DNA of 38,109 nucleotides from CANHVK01 sp046304235 (lineage in GTDB: Bacteria > Bacteroidota > Bacteroidia > Flavobacteriales_D > Crocinitomicaceae), in contig JBKCEW010000084.1 in NCBI GenBank assembly GCA_046304235.1, positions 1-38,109 on the forward strand, given 5' to 3'. Of the stretch, positions 8,967-16,685 are shown piece by piece (position 1 is the first letter of the stretch; each line of letters begins with the position of its first letter). The notes under the pieces are model-generated. The model did not search any database, was not told the DNA's origin, and saw only the letters and a program-made list of their open reading frames with translations. The translations under genes and the position numbers were made by a program.

Positions 8967-10916
8967 ATTAAACAATCATTTGACATATCGATTATTATTG
9001 TAAATTATAACGTTGCTTATTTTTTAGAGCAATGCTTAAACTCTGTTTACAAAGCCTTGAGTAACGTTTCTGGAGAAGTATTTGTAGTAGATAATAATTC
9101 TGTAGATAATTCGATAGAAATGGTTCGTAGGAAATTTCCCGAAACTCGTGTTATTGAAAATAAAACAAATGTTGGATTCTCTAAAGCAAACAATCAAGGA
9201 ATTGAAGCATCATCAGGTAAGTACGTTTTACTTTTAAATCCTGATACAGTCATAGAGGAAGACACCCTGAGTAAGGTAATTTCATTTATGGATTCAACCC
9301 CTGACGCTGGAGGATTAGGAGTTCATATGGTAGATGGCAGTGGTACTTTCTTACCAGAATCAAAAAGAGGTTTGCCTACCCCAACCGTTGCTTTTTATAA
9401 AATTTTTGGTCTAAGTAAACTTTTTCCTAAATCTAAAAAATTCGGAAAATACCACCTTGGTTATTTACCCGAATTTGAAACAAATGAGGTAGAGATACTC
9501 AGTGGAGCCTTTATGTTAATGCGTAAAGAAACTTTAAATAAAGTTGGACTATTGGACGAAACGTTTTTTATGTATGGTGAAGACATTGATTTATCTTATC
9601 GCATCCTACTTGGAGGGTACAAAAACTACTACTTTGCCGATACAAACATCATCCATTACAAAGGGGAAAGCACGAAAAAAAGTTCTGTAAATTACGTTTT
9701 TGTGTTCTACCGTGCCATGGTTATTTTCGCACAAAAACATTTCTCAAAAAATAACGCAAAACTTTTTTCTTTTTTAATTAATATCGCCATCTATCTTCGA
9801 GCTAGCGTCGCAATCATTGTTCGGTTCATCAAAAAGTCATTACTCCCAGCTTTTGACTTTTTTAGCATTTCTTTAATCTCATATGGATTAAGTTTAATTT
9901 GGAAAAACAAAGGAATTATCTTTCCAATAGATTTAATCAAATTTGCATTTCCTGCTTATACCTTGACTTGGTTAATCTCATTAACTTATGCAGGATTATA
10001 TGATTACCCGACAAAAATTATAAACATATTCAAAGGAACTTTATTTGGTACACTAATCATTCTAGTTATTTATGGCTTACTCCCTAAAGAATTCCAATTT
10101 TCAAGATTATTTATTGTTGCTGGAACCTTAACTACTATCATTTTTATCTTAAGTACGAGGTTTTTGTTTTCAAAAATAATCAGTAAGAAATTTAGTCTGA
10201 ATGGAGTAAAACCAAAATCATTTGCATTAGTAGGTTCTACAGATGAAACAAGTCGTGTTTCGAAAATTTTAAATCAATCCAATCAAGTTATTCAGAAAAT
10301 CGTTCTTGTTTCTCCAATCAAAGATAAAAAAGAAAATGAAATAGGAAACATCAATCAACTTGATCAAATTCAACTAATTTACAAAATCGATGAAATTATT
10401 TTTTGTGCAAAAGATGTAAGTTCACAGCAAATAATTTCTTGGATGAATAAACTCGCTAATTCTAAAATTTTATTCAAAATTGCTCAACCGGATACTAGTT
10501 TCCTCATTGGCAGCAATTCCTCTGATGCGAACGGAGAATACTACACCATTGATAATCAGAAAATATCACAAAGAGATGCCGTTCGAAATAAACGGACTTT
10601 CGATATCTTAATGGCCATTTTTTTTCTGTCAATATCTCCATTTACTTTAATTAAATATAAGCATAAGAAGATTCTTTATAAAAACTTACTAGCCTGTTTA
10701 ATAGGAAAAAAGACATTCGTAGGGTACAGTAAAGAAATCAATGAAGATAAAGTTCAACTTCCGAACTTGAAAAGGGGTATTTTATTTCCAACAGACAATA
10801 AAAAAAATCATGGAAACCCACTTACTAAAACCAATCTTTTATACGCTAAAAATTATTCTATTCTCACAGATCTCGAAATTACACTCGTTAATTGGAGACG
10901 TTTAGACCGAAACTGA
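8967..10916 (+). CDS. GT2 glycosyltransferase fused to a degenerate polyprenyl-phosphate sugar transferase-like region
   Basis: The frame is open from 8931 and the conserved GT2 start, DISIIIVNYNVAYFLEQ, is encoded at 8982 onward. There is no in-frame ATG or GTG before the domain; the first usual start is TTG at 9057, which would delete the first strand of the fold. The coordinate given uses an ATT at 8967 as a guess. The N-terminal ~250 residues are a rhamnosyltransferase-like GT2: VVDNNSVDNS, LLNPDT, FMYGEDIDLSYRI, HYKGES. Then come about five membrane segments, a Rossmann-like region (FALVGSTDETSRVSKIL) and a C-terminal part resembling WcaJ/PglC-type phosphoglycosyl transferases (NKRTFDILMA, GKKTFVGY, LPNLKRGI, YSILTDLEIT), but lacking their catalytic acidic segment and the VGPRP-like motif. 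Probably surface polysaccharide synthesis at the inner membrane. The start may be broken or non-canonical. Confidence 0.8.
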   Translation: MKQSFDISIIIVNYNVAYFLEQCLNSVYKALSNVSGEVFVVDNNSVDNSIEMVRRKFPETRVIENKTNVGFSKANNQGIEASSGKYVLLLNPDTVIEEDTLSKVISFMDSTPDAGGLGVHMVDGSGTFLPESKRGLPTPTVAFYKIFGLSKLFPKSKKFGKYHLGYLPEFETNEVEILSGAFMLMRKETLNKVGLLDETFFMYGEDIDLSYRILLGGYKNYYFADTNIIHYKGESTKKSSVNYVFVFYRAMVIFAQKHFSKNNAKLFSFLINIAIYLRASVAIIVRFIKKSLLPAFDFFSISLISYGLSLIWKNKGIIFPIDLIKFAFPAYTLTWLISLTYAGLYDYPTKIINIFKGTLFGTLIILVIYGLLPKEFQFSRLFIVAGTLTTIIFILSTRFLFSKIISKKFSLNGVKPKSFALVGSTDETSRVSKILNQSNQVIQKIVLVSPIKDKKENEIGNINQLDQIQLIYKIDEIIFCAKDVSSQQIISWMNKLANSKILFKIAQPDTSFLIGSNSSDANGEYYTIDNQKISQRDAVRNKRTFDILMAIFFLSISPFTLIKYKHKKILYKNLLACLIGKKTFVGYSKEINEDKVQLPNLKRGILFPTDNKKNHGNPLTKTNLLYAKNYSILTDLEITLVNWRRLDRN

Positions 10917-10965
10917 AAGCTACACATTTGTAGATATTAAAATAGTTTTTGATTAATTTTTCATT

Positions 10966-10973
10966 TACTTTTG
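10966..10973 (+). promoter_or_regulatory. Candidate -7 element upstream of lepA
   Basis: TACTTTTG matches TAnnTTTG exactly and lies 29 bases before the lepA start. The nearest upstream TTTG (10948-10951) leaves only 14 bases of spacing, shorter than normal, so the -33 element is uncertain. Confidence 0.4.
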
Positions 10974-11002
10974 TTAATCTAAGTTTAAAGCTATCTTCGA
11001 GA

Positions 11003-12799
11003 ATGAAAAACATACGTAACTTCTGTATTATTGCACATATTGACCATGGTAAAAGCACCTTGGCTGACAGACTATTACAAACTACTGGAACTATCTCAGA
11101 TCGTGAGATGCAAGCGCAAGCTTTAGACGATATGGATTTAGAAAGAGAGCGTGGAATTACTATCAAGAGTCACGCTATCCAAATGAACTATAAATTTCAA
11201 GGGGAAGATTACGTACTAAACCTAATTGATACTCCAGGACACGTGGACTTTTCTTACGAAGTTTCTCGTTCAATTGCTGCTTGTGAAGGTGCTTTACTGA
11301 TTGTAGACGCTTCACAAGGAATCGAAGCTCAGACTATTTCGAATCTATACCTAGCTTTAGAGCATGATTTAGAAATCATACCCGTTTTAAACAAAATGGA
11401 CTTACCTGGTGCAATGCCAGAAGAAGTAAGTGATCAAATAATTGACTTAATTGGTTGTGATAAAGAGGATATCATTCCTGCGTCTGGTAAAACAGGATTG
11501 GGAGTTGATAAAATTTTAGAGGCGGTAATAAACAGAATAAACCCTCCAAAAGGGGATGAGAGTGCTCCATTACAAGCGATGATATTTGACTCTGTTTTTA
11601 ATCCTTTTAGGGGAATTATCGCTTACTACCGTATCATGAATGGCACAATCAAAAAAGGAGACAAAGTAAAGTTCTTCAATACAGGCAGAGTGTACAATGC
11701 GGATGAAGTAGGTGTTTTGAAAATGGACCTTTCACCCAAAAATGAAGTGAAAGCAGGAGATGTAGGTTACATTATTTCTGGAATTAAACAAGCGAATGAA
11801 GTAAAAGTAGGTGATACTATTACCACTGCTGCAAATCCTTGCGAAACTTCCATCAAAGGTTTTGAAGATGTAAAACCAATGGTTTTCGCAGGCATATACC
11901 CTGTAGAAACAGATGATTATGAAGAATTACGCTATTCAATGGAAAAACTTCAATTGAATGACTCTTCATTGGTTTTTGAACCTGAATCTTCTGCAGCACT
12001 TGGGTTTGGTTTCCGTTGCGGCTTCCTAGGAATGCTTCACATGGAAATTATTCAAGAAAGATTAGAGCGTGAATTTAACATGACGGTGATTACTACAGTT
12101 CCAAACGTGTCTTATTTCACCTATTTGACAAAAGATCCTGAAAAAGCAATTATTGTTAATAACCCATCAGAATTGCCAGACCCTTCAGCTATGGCAAGTA
12201 TTGAAGAACCATATATCAAAGCACAAGTGATCACCAAATCAGATTATGTTGGTCAAGTAATGAGTTTGTGTATTGAAAAACGTGGAGAATTAAAGAACCA
12301 GGTATATTTAACTCAAGATCGTGTTGAATTATCATTTGAAATGCCTCTAGCTGAAATTGTTTTCGATTTTTACGACCGCTTAAAAACAATATCAAGAGGG
12401 TATGCTTCGTTTGATTACCACCCAATTGGTTACAAAAAATCAGACTTGATTAAATTGGATATTATGTTGAATGCAGAGCCGATTGATGCCTTATCTGCTC
12501 TAGTTCACAGAAGTAACGCCTACGATTTAGGAAAGAAAATCTGTATTAAACTAAAAGAATTAATACCAAGACAGCAATTCGAAATTCCAATCCAAGCTGC
12601 AATTGGAGCTAAAATCATTGCGCGTGAAACAATCAAAGCGTTGCGTAAAGATGTAACTGCAAAATGCTATGGTGGAGATATATCTCGTAAACGTAAACTT
12701 CTTGAAAAACAAAAAGAAGGTAAAAAACGTATGCGTCAAGTAGGTCGTGTAGAGGTTCCTCAAGAAGCATTTTTAGCAGTATTGAAATTGAACGACTAG
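11003..12799 (+). CDS. lepA: Elongation factor 4 (back-translocating ribosomal GTPase)
   Basis: A 598-residue translational GTPase. The G1 motif AHIDHGKST is at residues 10-18, followed by ERGITIKSHAI (switch I), DTPGHVDF (G3) and NKMDLPGA (G4). The LepA-specific C-terminal domain is present (KLLEKQKEGKKRMRQVGRVEVPQEAFLAVL). Length equals that of family members (about 595-600). The frame is open 18 codons further upstream, but the ATG at 11003 giving MKNIRNFCIIAHIDHGKS matches the family start. tadA follows after 14 bp and is probably cotranscribed. Confidence 0.97.
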   Translation: MKNIRNFCIIAHIDHGKSTLADRLLQTTGTISDREMQAQALDDMDLERERGITIKSHAIQMNYKFQGEDYVLNLIDTPGHVDFSYEVSRSIAACEGALLIVDASQGIEAQTISNLYLALEHDLEIIPVLNKMDLPGAMPEEVSDQIIDLIGCDKEDIIPASGKTGLGVDKILEAVINRINPPKGDESAPLQAMIFDSVFNPFRGIIAYYRIMNGTIKKGDKVKFFNTGRVYNADEVGVLKMDLSPKNEVKAGDVGYIISGIKQANEVKVGDTITTAANPCETSIKGFEDVKPMVFAGIYPVETDDYEELRYSMEKLQLNDSSLVFEPESSAALGFGFRCGFLGMLHMEIIQERLEREFNMTVITTVPNVSYFTYLTKDPEKAIIVNNPSELPDPSAMASIEEPYIKAQVITKSDYVGQVMSLCIEKRGELKNQVYLTQDRVELSFEMPLAEIVFDFYDRLKTISRGYASFDYHPIGYKKSDLIKLDIMLNAEPIDALSALVHRSNAYDLGKKICIKLKELIPRQQFEIPIQAAIGAKIIARETIKALRKDVTAKCYGGDISRKRKLLEKQKEGKKRMRQVGRVEVPQEAFLAVLKLND

Positions 12800-12813
12800 A
12801 CTAGACTTCATCG

Positions 12814-13257
12814 ATGATTAATCCGTTTGACGACAACTATTTCATGAAACAAGCCTATCAGGAAGCTCAAAAAGCATATGCTTTAGGTGAGGTTCCTGTA
12901 GGTGCTGTTGTTGTAGCTAACAATCAAATAATTGCAAGAGCTCACAACCAAACAGAACAATTAAATGACGTAACTGCTCATGCAGAAATGTTATGCATAA
13001 CAGCAGCAGCTAATTTTTTAGGAGCAAAGTATTTACATGGATGTACATTATATATTACATTAGAACCATGTTGTATGTGCGCAGGCGCTCTTTATTGGTC
13101 ACAAATTGATAAAATTGTATACGCAGCTCGTGATGAAAAACGGGGTGCTTGCAGCCATAACCCTTCCCTTTTCCACCCTAAAACATTAATCACAAATGGG
13201 ATTATGGAACTAGAATGTAGTAATCTTCTCTCTACTTTTTTCCAGAACAAACGCTAA
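12814..13257 (+). CDS. tadA: tRNA adenosine(34) deaminase
   Basis: A 147-residue zinc deaminase that converts A34 to inosine in the wobble position of tRNA-Arg(ACG). The active-site HAE motif is at residues 56-58 (Zn ligand His56, general acid/base Glu58), and LEPCCMCAG provides Zn ligands Cys86 and Cys89. The N-terminus MINPFDDNYFMKQA gives the best start; an alternative ATG lies ten codons later. Directly downstream of lepA with a short gap. Its stop codon abuts the stop codon of the convergent glycosyltransferase gene with no intervening base. Confidence 0.95.
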   Translation: MINPFDDNYFMKQAYQEAQKAYALGEVPVGAVVVANNQIIARAHNQTEQLNDVTAHAEMLCITAAANFLGAKYLHGCTLYITLEPCCMCAGALYWSQIDKIVYAARDEKRGACSHNPSLFHPKTLITNGIMELECSNLLSTFFQNKR

Positions 13258-15123
13258 TCAATAAATTGGATAAAACAATCCGAAAAGTTTGTTATTTCCC
13301 TTTCTAACTTTTAATTGGTAATCATAAACTGAAAAGGTATCTTTTAATGATTTCCATACATAAGTCTTCAAAACTATGTTGGGATTTTTAAAATAATTTT
13401 CGTGAAGCTGTACTGATAATTGAACTACTCTCTTATTTTTAATTACGTTATTTTTTAAAGAATCAAAAGGAGTACTTCGCCAATCCAAAACACTATCTCC
13501 TAACTGAATTGCACTCACTAATTGCGCGCCTCCAGTATAATATCGATTTGTTATTAGACTCAAATCAACAATATCCATCGGTTTAGCACCTATTTTAGAA
13601 ATATTGATTTCCATTCCTTTTGAATATTCTGAGAGCGAATCAGTGTAAAAACGTGGAAGATTCTTTTCAAACAAGTACTTACTTTGTTCATCTTTATTTT
13701 TTTGGGTTGAAAACAAATAAATACTCCCAGTATAATAATTATGCTGAAATTTTATTGTTGGAAAATAATCGCGTATTAATTGAATATAAATAGGATCTGC
13801 GTCAAACACAGAAGCGTAATAAAAATATTTTTTAGTTTCTGAAGCCTGCTTTAAAAATTGTACAAATTCGTCCACCTTTGGAAATTGTTCCATCCATTGT
13901 ATAGACTGCTTGAATTTGTGTTTTTGTATGTAATAATTAACTATTTTTTTGTGCGAATATTCGACGTCAAACATTGAAATTAATTTTTCTTGATTTATTT
14001 CCTCAGGATAATCTAAGATAAAATGCTCATAACATGATTGATTAAAAAGTTGATAATGTTTTCTTTGAAAAACAAGAATGAAAACATTCAAAATAACAAT
14101 CAAAAAAACGAGTATCATATTGATTACAAATCGTTGTTCTTTCAGTCCACCAAATAAAACACCAAATAAAAAAGGAAAACTAAAGATTAAAACTGAATAT
14201 TGAAGCACAGGTGCTCGGTAAACGGAATAAAAGTAACCAGTTAAAAAAGGAGCAAAAAACCAAATTAAAAAGAGTAAGGTTTGCTTAGAAAAAAACTGTT
14301 TTTTGTTGAATGAAAAGATACTAAAAAGGAACAACACAGCAACTAAAATCAAATTGAAAGCCGAAAACTGAAAGACATACTTGAGATAGTCTAATAAAAA
14401 GTAAGGAGTTGGCTTATTTAACCATTCGCTCAATCCTCCCAAACTTAATTGAGCTAAAAAAACCTGAAGGTGAGGTAAATACAATAAGCCAACGCAAATT
14501 AAAGAAAGAATAAAATTTAACGCCTGTTTTTTAGTTACAAAAAACAGCCCAGTAATCGAAATGATAGTAAACATCAGTGCTGAAAAATGATGATTGTACA
14601 AACACAAAACACCCGATAAAGCATAAAAGAAATAATACTTAAAATTCTTTTTATTCTCTAAAAAAAGTCTTCCCCAGCAAAACACAGTAACTAAAACAAA
14701 AAACAAACCACTTGAATATGGTCGTGCAATTTGACTATACATAACCGTAAATTGAATGGATGCCATAAAAGCAGCAGCTACATAAGCAATAGTTAAATTA
14801 AACCAATTACGATATATTTTAAAAACTAAGTAAACAGATAATAAACCGAATAATAAAAAAGGCATTTTGATTACCCAAGTTGAGGTGCCAAAAACTTGTT
14901 TGTAATAATAAATAAATACTTGAAGTCCTGCAGGATGAGCATCAATCTTAACTCCTTTTTCAATCAATTCACTAAAAGAACTGAAATTGGTTCTAAAAAG
15001 AGTGCTAAATTCATCGTGAGTAAAAGGAATGTTAAACAAATCGAAAAATCGTAGTAAAAAGGCAACAACGAGTATTCCCCAAAATAGATATTCGTATTTG
15101 GTATATTTTTTTAAAAAATTCAT
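13258..15123 (-). CDS. Multi-pass GT-C type membrane glycosyltransferase
   Basis: About 621 residues. The first ~350 residues contain roughly ten hydrophobic segments; the remaining ~270 form a soluble, presumably periplasmic, domain that I do not recognise. After the first membrane segment comes FTHDEFSTLF, the acidic DE loop typical of the GT-C superfamily (ArnT/PMT/GT39-like), and later SQIARPYSSGLFF, a conserved RPY-type motif of these enzymes. It probably transfers a sugar from a polyprenyl-phosphate donor in the periplasm; acceptor unknown. TTG at 15129 extends the frame by two codons, but ATG at 15123 (MNFLKKYTKYEY) is the better start. It has its own promoter and overlaps no neighbour, ending exactly against tadA. 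Confidence 0.8.
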   Translation of the reverse strand: MNFLKKYTKYEYLFWGILVVAFLLRFFDLFNIPFTHDEFSTLFRTNFSSFSELIEKGVKIDAHPAGLQVFIYYYKQVFGTSTWVIKMPFLLFGLLSVYLVFKIYRNWFNLTIAYVAAAFMASIQFTVMYSQIARPYSSGLFFVLVTVFCWGRLFLENKKNFKYYFFYALSGVLCLYNHHFSALMFTIISITGLFFVTKKQALNFILSLICVGLLYLPHLQVFLAQLSLGGLSEWLNKPTPYFLLDYLKYVFQFSAFNLILVAVLFLFSIFSFNKKQFFSKQTLLFLIWFFAPFLTGYFYSVYRAPVLQYSVLIFSFPFLFGVLFGGLKEQRFVINMILVFLIVILNVFILVFQRKHYQLFNQSCYEHFILDYPEEINQEKLISMFDVEYSHKKIVNYYIQKHKFKQSIQWMEQFPKVDEFVQFLKQASETKKYFYYASVFDADPIYIQLIRDYFPTIKFQHNYYTGSIYLFSTQKNKDEQSKYLFEKNLPRFYTDSLSEYSKGMEINISKIGAKPMDIVDLSLITNRYYTGGAQLVSAIQLGDSVLDWRSTPFDSLKNNVIKNKRVVQLSVQLHENYFKNPNIVLKTYVWKSLKDTFSVYDYQLKVRKGNNKLFGLFYPIY

Positions 15124-15140
15124 TATCAAATTATAATTGC

Positions 15141-15172
15141 CAAATTTAAAATTTAACTATCTCAATTCCCAA
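15141..15172 (-). promoter_or_regulatory. Promoter of the GT-C gene
   Basis: On the minus strand TTG (15172-15170), 21 bases, then TAAATTTG (15148-15141), an exact TAnnTTTG match. The predicted leader before the ATG at 15123 would be only about ten bases. Confidence 0.5.
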
Positions 15173-15180
15173 TTTATATA

Positions 15181-15188
15181 TATTTTTG
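15181..15188 (+). promoter_or_regulatory. Candidate -7 element of the E2 gene
   Basis: TATTTTTG matches TAnnTTTG and lies 24 bases upstream of the E2 start. No convincing TTG element is found at the right distance, so this is a partial match only. Confidence 0.4.
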
Positions 15189-15212
15189 CATCAAACTTAA
15201 GTCACCTGAAAT

Positions 15213-16553
15213 ATGGCACAAATAGAAATTAGACTTCCCAAAATGGGAGAAAGCGTTACAGAAGCAACGATTACGAATTGGTTAAAAAACATTGGCGATT
15301 CAGTTGCCATGGATGAACCATTGGTTGAAGTTGCTACAGACAAAGTAGACAACGAATTACCATCAGAAGCAGAAGGAATTTTAATCAAACGTTTTTTTGA
15401 TAAAGACCAAGTAGCTCAAGTGGGTGATGTAATTGCTTTAATTTCAACAGATGGGTCAGACACGGTAGCGGAAACGCCTAAATCAGAAGAAATTGCACCT
15501 CTTTCTAATGCAAGTGATGTTATTGTACCTATCACCACGGCGAATACCCAAAATAACACATCAAATACAGTTGCAAACTCTGGGAATCGTTTTTATTCTC
15601 CTTTAGTAAGAAGCATTGCTGACAAAGAAGGGATTTCAGGTACTGAACTAGATACTATTCCAGGTACAGGACAAGAAGGACGTGTTACAAAAAAAGATAT
15701 CCTTTCTTATGTTGAAAACAGAGGGAATGTTACGACGAATCCTTCTAATAACGTTATTGAAACTCCTAAACCTATTATTTCAGCTCCTCAACAAACGTCA
15801 GCTCCAACTCCACAATATAAAGAAGTTACAACCATTCCAGGTGAAGGCGATGAAATCATCGAAATGGACAGAATGCGTAAATTAATCGCTGACCACATGG
15901 TTATGTCTAAACATGTATCCCCTCACGTTACTTCTTTCGTTGAAGCCGATGTAACGAACATCGTAAAATGGAGAGAGAAAGTGAAAGACGGTTTCAAAAA
16001 ACGTGAAGGAGAAAATATTACATACATGCCAGTTTTCATGCATGCAATTGCTAAAGCGTTGAGAGATTTCCCTATGATGAATGTATCTGTTAGTGGTACT
16101 CAAATCATCAAAAAAAGAGATATTAATTTAGGAATGGCTACCGCTTTACCAACTGGTAACTTAATTGTTCCTGTAATTAAAAATGCAGATCGATTAAACT
16201 TAGTTGGTTTAACAAAAGCGATCAATCTATTAGCTAAAAGTGCTCGTGAAGGAAAATTAAAACCAGAAGATATCCAAGGTGGAACTTACACAGTTTCTAA
16301 TGTAGGTTCTTTTGGAAATGTAATGGGTACACCAATTATTAACCAACCACAAGTAGGAATATTGGCTTTAGGTGCTGTACGTAAAATGCCTGCTGTAATC
16401 GAAACCCCTGAGGGAGATTTTATTGGCATCAGACATAAAATGTTCTTATCTCACTCTTATGACCATAGAGTTGTAGATGGTTCACTCGGTGGACAATTTG
16501 TTCGAAGAGTCGCTGATTACCTTGAACAATTTGATATAAATACAGAATTATAA
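15213..16553 (+). CDS. Dihydrolipoyl acyltransferase (E2) of a 2-oxo acid dehydrogenase complex
   Basis: A 446-residue E2 that takes the acyl group from E1 on its lipoyl arm and passes it to CoA. One N-terminal lipoyl domain (residues 1-80) has the lipoylated lysine, Lys44, in VEVATDKVDNELPSE. After a Thr/Asn/Pro-rich linker, a peripheral-subunit-binding domain spans ~127-168 (YSPLVRSIADKEGI, GTGQEGRVTKKDIL). A second linker leads to the catalytic domain, with the HxxxDG active site HRVVDG (His418, Asp422) near the C-terminus. A single lipoyl domain and sequence feel fit the branched-chain type, but substrate is not settled by sequence. The fused E1 at 4294-6297 is the likely partner although it is 9 kb away and on the other strand. 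Confidence 0.93.
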   Translation: MAQIEIRLPKMGESVTEATITNWLKNIGDSVAMDEPLVEVATDKVDNELPSEAEGILIKRFFDKDQVAQVGDVIALISTDGSDTVAETPKSEEIAPLSNASDVIVPITTANTQNNTSNTVANSGNRFYSPLVRSIADKEGISGTELDTIPGTGQEGRVTKKDILSYVENRGNVTTNPSNNVIETPKPIISAPQQTSAPTPQYKEVTTIPGEGDEIIEMDRMRKLIADHMVMSKHVSPHVTSFVEADVTNIVKWREKVKDGFKKREGENITYMPVFMHAIAKALRDFPMMNVSVSGTQIIKKRDINLGMATALPTGNLIVPVIKNADRLNLVGLTKAINLLAKSAREGKLKPEDIQGGTYTVSNVGSFGNVMGTPIINQPQVGILALGAVRKMPAVIETPEGDFIGIRHKMFLSHSYDHRVVDGSLGGQFVRRVADYLEQFDINTEL

Positions 16554-16569
16554 AATAGATTTAATACAG

Positions 16570-16600
16570 AGAGGGATACGGAGGTGTCCCTCTTTTTTTT
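16570..16600 (+). terminator. Intrinsic terminator after the E2 gene
   Basis: Stem AGAGGGATAC (16570-16579) pairs with GTGTCCCTCT (16584-16593), one T-G wobble, loop GGAG, followed by a T-run to 16600. It isolates the E2 gene from the next unit. Confidence 0.88.
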
Positions 16601-16685
16601 TAAGTTAAAAAATTTTATATTTACCACTTTATAGCAATTTAGTTAAATTTACTTTTCAAGATTAAAAACTTAATAGGCTTTTGAG

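Noticed and set aside
9057..9059. TTG as the glycosyltransferase start
   Set aside because: It cuts off DISIIIVNYN and other conserved residues of the GT2 fold that are encoded in frame upstream.
10949..11002. Upstream extension of lepA by 18 codons
   Set aside because: The family start at MKNIRNFCIIAHIDHGKS is at 11003, and the extension overlaps a good promoter element.
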